64,000 nucleotides of DNA from Physcia stellaris (Eukaryota; Ascomycota; Lecanoromycetes; Caliciales; Physciaceae). This document shows, in pieces, positions 22,696 through 34,400 of the stretch (the stretch's first letter is position 1; each line of letters opens with the position of its first letter). A program made the translations under genes and the position numbers. The stretch covers positions 62,001 to 126,000 of the forward strand of contig JABSSW010000009.1 in the NCBI GenBank assembly GCA_018902385.1, given 5' to 3'. The notes beneath the pieces are model-generated. The model had not been told where the DNA came from. It did not search any database and saw only the letters and a list, made by a program, of their open reading frames with translations.

Positions 22696-24663
22696 GGGAA
22701 GGGGCATATGGCGATGGAGACAAAGGTCGCTTACAAGCCAAGATTCGGAAGCCATCAAACTCCAGGCTAGACCTCAGGGTGATTGAAAACATGACAGTTC
22801 AGCATAGAGTTGCATGACAATAGTGGCTGACGCTACCACTGAACCAATCTTTCCTTCGAGCTGGTCATCTCAATCAAGATCATAACAGCGAGTTGACTTT
22901 GCTGGGTACAATTAAGTGTTGACGGCTCGCTCAGCGCAAGTTTTGCGTCTCTCTGAAGGAACCCTGACAGCCTATCTTGAAGGAACGATCCACCTGTGTC
23001 TGCCGTTTCCACGCCGCCTTATTATGGCGAAAGGGGGTCCCGCAAAATGTCTTTACCCGATTCAAGGTATTCAGCCTTATCTGACAGAAGATTGTCTTCA
23101 TCGATACTGGTCTTCGAGGCCTGCCCAGTGACTGACAGCGGCAAATTAGTAGCGTGGAATCAATCGTCGAACCTCGCCTTCTGAACCCCGTAATAAACCT
23201 TCTTGAATATGATCAAGGCAACATTTGCTATTTTCCTTTTCTCCTTTGTACCTCAACCAGAATGTTCTTTCGCTAACAAGACCCAACTTTGCTGAGAAAA
23301 AGGACATCACGCCCGGAGAAAGATCCAGCCATCAATCATCATGATCGTAGCAAGTTTAAGCAAAGCAGGGCTGGACCATTCGCCAGTACATCACTGCTAA
23401 ACTCCTTCCTTCCAGATTTTCCACGGCCATAGCCACGGAAAAGACGACTTGAGCAATCAGCTCGAGCAAATGTGCAACCTCGCCGAAAGCTGCCGACCAA
23501 TGGCAGGAGCTGATAGGCGATAATCGTGCCACCATCCCATTCCCACGTCCTGTCAAACGATTGGATCCCATTTTTTCCTCCACTACCAAAGTATCAAAGC
23601 CCACAAATTCGACCAAACCGAATCATGCAGACTGGTCAGCATCCGCAAAACCATAGCAACACGCAATTTGGGACGTGCGGGCGATTCTCTCCAGATCTTA
23701 CGGTACGAGAGCTAAAAAGCGGTTGAACAGCTACCAGCTACCGAGGTGAAGACATGGGCGTAGCGAGTCGAGGGGTGAGGATTTGCGATCAGTGTGTAAT
23801 GAGAGCCTAGGCGGAGGTATTTGAGCTGATGTGTTATCCTAAGAGACAGTTCGACCGTAATAAAAATCATAATAGGATTGGTGATTCGACCCCAATGACA
23901 GATTGGCTTTGTGCCTTTCTTTACTTCTTGCTTTGTATTACTACTACATTATCAACAGGTGTCGGATATCTCCTGAAACGCGCTGACGAGAGAATTAAAG
24001 AGTGCTATCATGTTTTTCGCTTGGTGGACTTTACGGTTAGACCTTCACACAAAACAGAAAGTTGGGATAAATTGATAGATCGGGATTAGCGCCGACCTTG
24101 TAGGGCTGATCTCCACATTTCTAGCAGATCTCTTGTCTCGGGCCGTGTAGCCGATAGCGTCGCCAGGGCTCGAGCATCTTACCTACACTCGCATTCTGCT
24201 TCTTACCTCGATGATAGGACGAACTTAATCCAAGCACCAATCAAAAATATAAAGGTCCGCTGTCCCTATATCTTTGGTAAACATGAACCAGATGGGTGGT
24301 CCAGCTGATTAAGCAGCGTTGCTGATTGGACGGTCTGGTAGCGCAGCCCCGCTTGGCGATCTGAAATTCCCCGCTGATTCCTTCTTGGCTTCTATTTTGT
24401 TACCACACTGACCTTGGCAAATACAAACAGTGCGATGATACTTTCAATGGTCCTCTTCGGTCTGCTATCGATTGCAGAACTGTGAAGCTCCGTTCTAAAA
24501 AGGCCCCACTGGTCGTTGGAGATAGCGGGACGATGATGTCACAGGCCATTGACTGATATCTACAAGCCTGCCGTAAACACCGAATTCTTCTGCACTTCCT
24601 ATCTCGCCATTTCTCTGAGATCGGAATTGTATTTAGGCCTCTTCTGCTATCCACATTATCGCA
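22696..24663. other. Intergenic, about 2 kb, no gene supported
   Basis: Scattered frames of 60-110 codons on both strands, none with domain or splice support. The last few hundred bases are upstream sequence for the aminotransferase gene. Confidence 0.45.
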
Positions 24664-26010
24664 ATGGCAGCCTCGACTCTTGCCCAATTCGGCACCAAGC
24701 ACGTAGCAAAAGGCATCGGCCGCCTCTCCTCCCAAGTCATCGAAAGCGGCTCAGGCAGCTATGTCACTATGGTCGGCGGCCGCCGCTTCCTGGACTTCAC
24801 CTGCGGCATCGGCGTCACCAATCTCGGTCACTGTCACCCAGCCGTGACCAGAGCCGCCCAGCAGCAACTCGGCCAACTGGTCCACGGGCAGATCAACATC
24901 GCCTTCCAAAAACCCTATCTCCAATTGGTCGAGTCATTACTTCCACTCATGCCACACAAATCGCTCGACACGTTTTTCTTCTGGAACTCCGGCGCCGAGG
25001 CCGTCGAAGCCGCTGTCAAGCTCGCGCGGCATGCGACTAAGAAGCAGAATATCATTGTCATGCAGGGCTCCTACCACGGTCGCACCTTCGGCACGATGGC
25101 AATGACCCGCTCAAAGACTGTGTATGGGGAGAACTACGCCCCATTGATGCCGGGCGTGTTCTCTGTGCCGTTTCCCTACTGCGCTCAATGCTCCGTAGCG
25201 AAGCATTCAGGCGGTAAGTACAACTTCGACAATTGCTGCATGGATCCCGTCATCCAGCTGGAGCTGCTCTTGAAGAGGGAAACCGCGCCCTCGGACACGG
25301 CTGCTATTTTTATTGAGCCGGTGCTGGGTGAGGGCGGGTATGTTCCCCCACCATCAGAGTACATGGCGAGGGTGCGAGAGATCTGCGATAAGAATAATAT
25401 CTTGCTTGTCGCAGATGAAGTCCAATCGGGTTTTGGACGCACGGGCAAGATGTTCGCGGTTGAGCATTGGGGCGTCAGGCCCGATATTTTGATCATGGCC
25501 AAAGGTATAGCGAATGGACTGCCGCTCTCTGCCATAGTGTCCCGGAAGGAATTGATGGACGCGCAGAAGCCCGGGTCAATGGGCGGGACGTATGCGGGCA
25601 ATGCGGTCAGCTGTGCGGCTGCCGTTGCTGTAGCTAAGGCTTTCCAGGAGGAGAGGATTTTGGAGAATGTCGCTGCGAGGGGCAAAGAGTTGATGGATAT
25701 GCTGAAGAGCGCTCAGAGGAATGAGAAGACGAAGAAGGTGGTGTACGACGTGAGGGGCCTGGGCTTGATGCTGGCGTTGGAGTGTCAGCCTGGTCATGGG
25801 TACGCGTCTAAGATCCAGGCGAAGTGCATGGAGAGGGATCTGCTGCTGCTTACGACTTCGATATACGATACAATTCGCTTTATTCCGCCGCTCAATATTT
25901 CCAAGGAGGATATGGCGAAGGGGTGTCAGATTATTAAGGAGGCTATCGAGGAGGTGGCTGAGGGCGATGATCCACAGGAAACGGGAATGAAAGGTCAGGC
26001 TTTGGAATAG
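24664..26010 (+). CDS. Class III PLP-dependent aminotransferase (4-aminobutyrate type)
   Basis: A single exon of 448 residues, the normal length for the family. Fold-type I, class III features run in order: 'GGRRFLDFTCGIGVTNLGHC' near the N-terminus, 'NSGAEAVEAAVKLAR' (residues 108-122; PLP phosphate binding), 'SYHGRTFGTMAMT' (aromatic residue stacking on PLP), 'DEVQSGFGRTGK' with Asp251, and 'MAKGIANGLPLSA' with Schiff-base Lys280. The family moves an amino group from an omega-amino acid such as GABA to a keto acid; the actual substrate cannot be read from sequence. No mitochondrial presequence is evident. It is intron-free and GC-rich, unlike the intron-bearing family genes around it, and probably unrelated in function. 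Confidence 0.9.
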   Translation: MAASTLAQFGTKHVAKGIGRLSSQVIESGSGSYVTMVGGRRFLDFTCGIGVTNLGHCHPAVTRAAQQQLGQLVHGQINIAFQKPYLQLVESLLPLMPHKSLDTFFFWNSGAEAVEAAVKLARHATKKQNIIVMQGSYHGRTFGTMAMTRSKTVYGENYAPLMPGVFSVPFPYCAQCSVAKHSGGKYNFDNCCMDPVIQLELLLKRETAPSDTAAIFIEPVLGEGGYVPPPSEYMARVREICDKNNILLVADEVQSGFGRTGKMFAVEHWGVRPDILIMAKGIANGLPLSAIVSRKELMDAQKPGSMGGTYAGNAVSCAAAVAVAKAFQEERILENVAARGKELMDMLKSAQRNEKTKKVVYDVRGLGLMLALECQPGHGYASKIQAKCMERDLLLLTTSIYDTIRFIPPLNISKEDMAKGCQIIKEAIEEVAEGDDPQETGMKGQALE

Positions 26011-26929
26011 ATAATTATACTAATTTATTCATTGAAGCATTGGAGAGTCGGTAGTCAGTGCTCTGGATTCATTGCCTTACATAATCGCGGATGCTGCTAA
26101 TTCAGGGTATCACAGGCGTGAGAAAGTGGTCGAATGTAGCCAGCACTCGGTGTCATTTTTTTTTTTCACCGCGAACCACATCGACGCAGTAGAAACTTAC
26201 GGTATTCTTTGCTAACTATTATTGCGCTTTGGTTTGCATAGGATCCGAAGCGCACAATCCCTGTTACCAGAAAGCCATGATTTTTCGCCAAATCTCGGAT
26301 TCAATCCACGACATGTATTGCGCTTTAAAATATCTACTGTTTAGACTGCTTCTGACTGCATACAGATAACCTGATGACCATGTTCCCTTCGGTCACACAA
26401 ATTGGTCGTTATTACCGGCGCTGAGTCTTTACTTTTTGTCATCGAAATGTGAGCTTTCTTGAGGCTCCTCTATCCTCTTGACAGTACTAGTGGCCTACTT
26501 TACGTTGACTTGTCATCTTCCATGGTCTAAGGGTCTTTCATCGATGACAAATTCTAGAGTTGACGCATTTTTCGCTCTTATGATAGTAATCTGAACCCGT
26601 CACTGACTCAAAATTGTCATGTCATCATTGGATACCAAGACACAAACCCGGACAGTTGATGATCCAATTTTTGATCAAGGACTTCGTTGCTGAATCAAGG
26701 GCAGTACTTACATCATAAACATCAGAGTCAGCTCTCTGACAACAAAATATAGTTTAAAAATGATGCAATATCCAGACCGCAGTCATCATATCGAAGTCCT
26801 TGGATATATAAGGACCGATGTTTCCTTCCAAATTTTCTCCCCTTCAACTACATTACCAACAACTTCCCTCGACAACATCTCCAAACATCTACAAAACCCA
26901 ACCCAAGCACAACCAAAACCACGCAAAAC
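26011..26929. other. Intergenic and promoter of family gene 4
   Basis: No gene is seen. A T run lies at about 26,159-26,168 and a TGACTCA (AP-1/Gcn4-like) site near 26,604. A TATA box is listed separately. Confidence 0.45.
26805..26811 (+). promoter_or_regulatory. TATA box of family gene 4
   Basis: TATATAA lies 125 bp before the ATG at 26,930, followed by a C/A-rich leader ending acgcaaaacATG. Confidence 0.55.
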
Positions 26930-27652
26930 ATGTCTTCAGTCGGCGTAATATCCAGAAGGAACTCAGCCTCATCATTCGCCGGAAGCGGCGCGCAGTACTC
27001 CAGGAGGAACTCAGCCTCATCATTCGCCGGAAGCGGCGCGCAATACTCCAGACCGGGTTCCGCAGCAAGCTTCTACTTCTCCAAAGACGACGAATTCGGC
27101 CACTGCGTCGAATCTCTCGCGCGCTACGTCCAGCTCCGCAAAGATCTCGCGCACACCACCCACGGCGCCAACGCCCCCGCCCTCATCGACACCATCGGGC
27201 TCAAGATAGCCTGCCTGGATCACTACGCCAAAGCGCGCGGCCCGGCCCGTGTGCAGACCGAGGAACTGGAGCAGTTGATCGAGCTCAGCAGTTCGCTGGC
27301 CGCGGGCCATGATTCGATGGGCGGCGTTCCGTACAAAGATATCAAAGGCCTGGATCAGTTCCTGGCCGATCAGATCCGCGCGCGGTGTCTGATTTATGAT
27401 GAAGAGGAAGGGGATCCTGAGTGGAAACTCAGAGTTTTTGAGCCCGTTGAGGGCTATAATGGGGAGCTCGTGCCCGTTGGCGGTTAAGGAGACGGATAAG
27501 GCTGTTATGAAGTATTTGGGGGATGCGAAGAAGGTTGTGAAGGCTGACCTTGAGGTATGGTTTTCCTGAAAACGGAGAGGGACTTGACTGATTGGTAATA
27601 GAAACTCCGGGCCGATTCCTCCTCCACTGCGAAGCCGAAAGGGAAGAAGTGA
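26930..27652 (+). CDS. Cluster family gene 4 (type B) with frame discrepancy
   Basis: Exon 1 starts at 26,930; exon 2 is 27602-27652 after a 47-bp phase-0 intron (27555-27601). The N-terminus is Ser/Arg-rich with a duplicated 16-residue block (S-RRNSASSFAGSGAQY). The type B core follows: 'CVESLARYVQLRKDLAHTT', 'ELEQLIELSSSLAAGHDSMG', 'KGLDQFLADQIRARCLIY', aligning with genes 3 and 5. The frame from the ATG stops at 27,485-27,487 (185 residues). A second good stretch ('VKETDKAVMKYLGDAKKVV', then 'KLRADSSSTAKPKGKK' in exon 2) matches the family C-terminus but lies one base out of frame. Either the gene is broken or truncated, a sequence error is present, or an unusual intron exists. Confidence 0.6.
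26952..27047 (+). repeat. 48-bp in-frame tandem duplication in family gene 4
   Basis: Two 48-bp units (26952-26999 and 27000-27047) are nearly identical and duplicate 16 residues without breaking frame. A few bases of a third unit follow. The near-identity says it is recent. Confidence 0.9.
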
Positions 27653-27895
27653 GAGCTTGAGTCGAACTTTATGAACCTGGCGCTGGGTACTATCCTTAGA
27701 GATAGAGTAGCGGAGAAGTCGTGTGCATGCGAGAAAACAGCGTGTTCTTAGACAGATAGATATGAATATGGATGAAGATAGAGTATGCATGCAAAACTGA
27801 AGCTTTGAACGCTTCTCACCAGTCAGGACCCGATTGATTTCTATTTGCGTTCAACCCCAAATGAGATATTATGTTCATGTCTAAACCTGTACACA

Positions 27896-27900
27896 GCGTC
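27896..27900. repeat. Target-site duplication of outer Copia element, left
   Basis: GCGTC precedes the left LTR; the same five bases follow the right LTR at 39010-39014. Confidence 0.85.
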
Positions 27901-28054
27901 TGTTACAGGTATGTAGGGTGCAACGTGCTTATTATTCATGATAATACTATCTACCGTACATGTGATGAATGTGAATTATTGTACAAAGTTTGCACGCTAG
28001 CCTATAACAGAATAACGTTTTGACATTGTCTTTGATGATAAATTTATTTCAACA
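27901..28054 (-). repeat. Outer element LTR (3' LTR for the minus-strand element)
   Basis: It is 154 bp, begins TGTTACAG and ends TTTCAACA. It aligns base for base with 38856-39009; by eye all differences are C/T or G/A. Confidence 0.9.
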
Positions 28055-31000
28055 TTTTTTCTCGAATTTGCAAAAATATAAAATCATGATGTTTAATTCA
28101 TTTCGAACATGTCGATAAATCGTTGATATTTGAACGAAAATAAAAATTTGATGAAATCGTCGATTGACATGATGTCGATCGTTATATATTTGAATTCAAT
28201 GCGATTTTTTTTAATTTCGTTTTTTACATAATGATATACGATATCGACGTGCTTGATGCGATCATGATGTATCGAATTTTCATTGAATGTTTTGACGTTT
28301 TGATTGTCAATATTTATCAATATTTTGACGTAATTGTTCGATTGATTTTGAATTCGTAAATTAACGAATAATTGTCTGAATCAAATAATTTTTTTGACGA
28401 CGAATGAAATGATCATATATTCGACGACGCAAATAAACGTGATCACGATAAATTGAAATTTTGACATTCAATTTATCGAATCGTCGTTTAATAGAAACAA
28501 ATATGTTTCGATGAATTTTTGAAAATTTTGTCACGAACTCAATTTGCATCGCAATATGTTTCGATGTCTAATTTCTTGTTGAAATTATCGTCGTATACTA
28601 TAAAAAAATCGACGATGAAATTTAAATAAATTATAACACGCTTGACTGTTTTGATATGATTAAAATTGAAATTTTGAACAAATCGATTGATTATAAAAAT
28701 CGCATTCGTTACATTTGATTTAATTTTTATCATTGCAAACATGATTGAATTCATCATAATTTGATATTGTTTGATATTTTGATCGATGATCTGATTGCTA
28801 TTGAACAGTGAATCAAATGATTTTTTCATGAATGTTCGAATTGATTTCGCATTTTGTAAATCGAATTTCTTAACGACGCGTTGAATATATGCTTTTTGAT
28901 TAAAACGAATTATGTGCATTTCGCGATTTCTGAAAATGATCATATCAAAATAGAAATTTATTGATTCAAAATCAATCATATCGAAAACGTTATTGAATTT
29001 CGTTTTTGCTTTATTAGTCATGATTTTATTGAAAACAATGATTTTGATATTATCGACTCATGTAATAATGATAAAATTCTTGAAATCAGCATTCGTGACG
29101 AATATGTTTTGATTCGCGTCGAAAAAATTGAAAATTAATTTTTGTAAAAAAAATTCGAACAAACGTTTATATCATAGTTTGAATGATTGTTTCAAATCAT
29201 ACAATGTTTTGTTCAATTTGCAAATAATTTTGTCATTGTCACATTCAATCGAATATTTAACGTAAATATTTAAATCAATGAATTCGTATAAAAACGCAAT
29301 TTTCACGTTCATTTGTTCAATTTTCAAATTCAAAAAAACGATAACGACGAATAAAACTCGAAAAATCATTGATTTGACGACGAAAACAAAAATTTGATCA
29401 AAATCAATGTCGTATTGTTGTAAGAATTCTTTGACGCATTATTTAGTTTTGTATCGTATTATAACGTCATCGACATTGCGTTTGAATTTGTAAATTCATT
29501 TATCGTTCAACGATTTTCTTTCATCGAGCGTGAAATTTATTAGATTTCAAATGTGATTTTTCGATAAAAAATCGAATTCTTTTCTCATTGCTTTTAATCA
29601 TTGTGAAAAATGAAAATTTCGTGCGACGTCGTTGTAATTATTTGATTTTTTTCGTCGATCGTCAGCATTGTTATGAACTTTTTAAACGAAAAAATGTCGA
29701 TGTTTTCGACGTAATCGATCAACAATAAAACGAAATTGATCGTATTCAATTCAACGTCTGTAATTGAAATTGATTGAAAATCAACAATGTTGTCGAACAA
29801 AACAATTAAATCATTTGAATTTGAATTTCAATTCGCGAACAATTCACGCATTGCTAAATGAAACATCGTGAAACTGACAGAAATTATGACATTGTAAACG
29901 ATAAAATTCATAAAAAAATTTATTCGAATTGTCTTTTTGTTTGAGCGCATTGTAACGTACTTTTTGTAAAATTTTTTGAAAATTTTTTTGCTGTCATGAC
30001 GTCATTGATTTTTGTATGATAATATTTGAAAATTTGATTTTGATATATGATCGAATTTCAATGCTTTGAAAAATTTGAAATTGAATTTTTTGTTTTTTTG
30101 CAATGAATTCAATGTGAATAACAAAAAAATTTATCATTGTTGAATCAACAATTGATTCGATAAAATTTTTATCGAATTCGATGTCAATTTTTGATGTTGA
30201 TTTGTGATTATAAATATCGAAATTTTTGACGCATTCGATTTTTGACTAATCGATATGTAAATTCGATAAATGATGTCATCGTCATATTCGATGAAAATTT
30301 TTTTTTCGACGTTCGACTTCAAATAATTTTTGATTTTTTTGTTGATGACGACGTAAACGATTGATTCGAATGAATACATGTTCGTCAATTTCGAAAATTG
30401 TTCGTAAATATTTTCGAACGATGATTGATTTTTCAAATACGAAACTGAACGTCGATTTTTGATATACGTCATTGCATGTGAAATGTTTGATCACAAAAAT
30501 TCGATATGTTTTTCGTCAATAACGTTGTTTTGATCATGATAATGAGAATGCGTTGATATGCTTCGATTACATCATTGACGTTTTGAACATTTGTTGAAAT
30601 TAAATTGAATTCAATGTTTTGATTGTCAAAATAATTGATTGATTGCGTGTTGCGAAATTCGTTGTCATAATTTGTACGTACGATTTTGACGTTAACATCG
30701 AATTGACGTTTGATTCAATTGATGTATTTAATAAAACATTGTAATCATTCGTGTTTGTTTTTGACGATGTATATTTTCGTTCAACGTGATTTGTCATCGA
30801 TGATATTGATATAATAACGCTCATTTTTAAAATTTTCGATCGTTATTAATATTAAATCAATGTGAATAATATGAAACGTTTTTCAACATGATGAATATTT
30901 TTTTTATTCGATTTTTTTTTTTTTGCTTTGATTAATTTGCAAACATCGCAATGATTATTTTTGCAATCGTTTTGATAAAAATGATTCAATTTTTTTAAAT

Positions 31001-31262
31001 ATTGACGTAATAAAAAAAATTCATGTGATTCAAATTTCGATGTCATACGATGAACGACAATGATGATGTTGTTGACAATGCAATCATTTGATGTAATTGC
31101 AATTTCAAAACGTATAATTCGTTGTTTTGCAAAAAAACATATTCGATTGATTTGTTTTGATGTTTGAAAATGTGATTTTCAATGTTTCAATAAACGTTTT
31201 GTTTTTCGAATGTTGATATTGACAGCAAGTTTGTTGACGAGTTTGACATGTAAAAAATTGAC

Positions 31263-31267
31263 AAATC
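31263..31267. repeat. Target-site duplication of inner Copia element, left
   Basis: AAATC precedes the inner left LTR; the same bases follow the inner right LTR at 37124-37128. Confidence 0.85.
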
Positions 31268-31464
31268 TGTTGAAAAGTACGATGACAGAAAACTGAAGAA
31301 TAAACACGAATGTGATCAAAGATTTCTGATTGATCGACTAAGCGAGACGTGTCAAAATCGGTCATTATTAAAGACATCTGCGCAATCAAATTGTACTTAT
31401 TTCTGTACGTAATTTCGATAATATTGCATGCAATGCAATGACAGTCACTCACATTCGTTCAATA
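31268..31464 (+). repeat. Inner element 5' LTR
   Basis: 197 bp, beginning TGTTGAAAAG; it aligns along its full length with 36927-37123. Confidence 0.88.
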
Positions 31465-34400
31465 GATTATGAAATTCGGATTAGCATAAACTTTTGTGAC
31501 TGTCAGCGTCAATCGTTCGATCACGGAGTCACGAGGTCAAACAGTTGTGAAAAAAACTCATCGTTCGATCGCGTTAAAGCAATAGAAAGAATTTACACGA
31601 TTCGATCGACAGCTTCACGAGAAAACACACGGCAATAGAGAGAATTTACATTCGAATACATATTTACATATCACATCACGCATCATGAACGATTTCGAGA
31701 TCAGCAAATTCAACGCGCGTCGAGTTTGCGATATTCTTACTCGTCAGAATTGCGAGAAATGATTCAAGTTAATGAAGCAATGATTCATCGACGAAAAATC
31801 TGAATGATCGTCGACTCAGATTATGTGTCGAGATTGTTGTCGAATGATTTTCGAAAATCAAAATGAGATGTCGATTTGAGCTTTGATGAAAAAGAGACTG
31901 AAAAGAAGTTCGACGCAAAAGCACAATATCAACTCATCGAATGTATCGATGACGATGATCAAGAATTGATGACGAAACTGAAAACTGTCAAAAAGATTTG
32001 AAAAGTTTTTGTCAACAAATACAAACAAAAGTTTGCTACAATTGGACGACAATTGTTGCAAAAACTCATGAATTACAAAAAGTTTTCAAACGTGATCATT
32101 GAGATCGTTTATATCGATATCATCAAAAAAATCGCAAAGTTGCAAGCATGCAATCAGACATGACGAATTTGTTCAAATCAGAACGTCGTTTTCAGACACT
32201 TTTAGCATTTTTGTCTGTCGAATACGATGTCATTCGTGATGCAATCGACGCACAAAACAATCTCGATGTCGATAGATTTATTCAGAAGTTGCAAAAAAAA
32301 AAAAACACAACTCATTGCAAACAAGATCGTCGAATCGACATTGATAATCAAAAACAATCGTCGTCAATCTTATCGCATATTTCAACGACGATTTTTCAAT
32401 TTCGACGAAAGTTCTCGTCGTCTCAAGACTAAAGCGAAAAAAAAGACGAAATGTTTTTTTTGCGATGATTCACATCGAATCGCAAAATGTGATTTTCTGA
32501 AAAAATTAAGAAAATGAACGAAAAAACAGAAAATCAAAAGCTTTTACGCAAGAATAAAAGCACAAAGCGTACAACGTCGTCGATTTTTTTCGTTCAACAA
32601 CAATTCAAATTTCGACATCGACATCGATTCAGACAATGAAAAACACATGAAAAAAATCGTCGTTCTATTCAAAAAGCTGATCAATAAATTTCTCAAGTCT
32701 GTATGAATTGCAAATATCGATGTTTCGTCACACATGACTGACGATTTTCGATTCTTTAATGAATTTCTCAAATCGATTAAAAAGCGCACGATCAAAATCG
32801 GAAAAAAAAAATTGTACTCAAATCAATGTGATTCATGATGACGATGCGAATCAAAAATGATGAAAGCACGTTAACGGAAATGCTTTATGTATCTGATTTC
32901 GACGTCAATTTTCTATTCGGCAGACACTTTATCAAAAAAATTAATAAAAAATTTCAATGACGATAGTTTGTTCATGCGCAATAAGCAAAACGTTGAAGTA
33001 TTTCGAGCATTCGTTCAAGGAGATGTTTACATAGTAGACAAGATCACATCAGAATTTAAAAAATACGCATTGTTAGCGAGCAGCACGATGTTTGCAATTG
33101 AATTTCTTAAAATTTTGTCTGTTTCATTTGCAATGTCAACAATCGTGAATTCGAACGATATTTTGCTCGATGCAAATATTGACTCTCGAAATGATATCGA
33201 GATCGATTTTCAATCATCGGATGTTGATTCAAAGTATTGATTCAAATGTTGATTCAAGTATTGATGTTGATTCAAAATGCTGACCAAAAAAGACGTGATC
33301 TATACGAGTTATGACATCGACGTTTTGATCATATGAGATTTGCAAAATTTCGAAATTTGCACAAAGTCACAACTTTACGCAAGTCAATTTTCATCGTCGA
33401 GAATCGCAGCGATTCATGTAAGATATGTGCGATTACGAAGATGATTAATGCACATAATCGTCGTTTAATCGAACGCAAAACTCATATATTGAAACTGATG
33501 TCTATTGATATTTGCGAATTCTTATCTGCTTCAAAATTCGGCTACGAATACTTTCTAGAAATCGTGAATAATCACTCTCGACGAACGTGAATTCTATTTT
33601 TTCGCAAACGAGTCGATGCTTTTGAAGTCTTCAACAAATGAAAGTTGAAAATGAAACTAGAAATTCAACGAAAACTACAGACAATACGTTGTGACAACGT
33701 CAAAGAACTGAAATTTATACTCGATTTTTGATGCGAATTTATCGGCATTGTTTCACAGTACATCGTTCCGTACAATTTCATTCAGAACGACGTAATAGAG
33801 CGTGTCATAAGAACGTCCGAAAATCAAATTCGAGCAATGATTCAAGACGCAAAACTGCTCATAAAATTTTGATTTGAAGCAAAAAGACAAATGCATACGT
33901 TCGCAATCGTATGAACACGAAATCAATAATCGACGACAATTCAACAAGTTCTATTGAAGTTTGAACAAATATTAAGTCGTCGATAGATCACATACGCGTT
34001 TGAGAATGCAAATGTTACTCGTTCGTCGATACTAAATCATTGTTTGAGAAAAATAGAAAAAACAAATTCGTCAATACAGAGAAATCAGATGTGTTTATGA
34101 ATTATGACGAAAACATCACGATTCAATACAAAATATGAACTTTCGATCGTCGTGATGTCATCAAGCATCACAAAATAGTGTTTTTTGAGCATGAAAAATG
34201 AAAAAACGAATCATTGAATCTGTTCACGATTACGATGAACGAATTATCTGAAAAACGATCTGTCGAAAAATCACGCAAAATAACTTCTGCATTTGCAATC
34301 GCTTCGATGACATCGACGTTTACATCAGTTTTTGCTGCATCAGTTTCTGCGAAATTCTCGATTTCTGTTGCGTCTATGATTTCGAAAAACGAGAAAAAAA

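Noticed and set aside
18556-26010. Family genes plus aminotransferase as a secondary-metabolite cluster
   Set aside because: No PKS, NRPS, terpene synthase, P450, transporter or pathway regulator is present; the one enzyme is a general class III aminotransferase.
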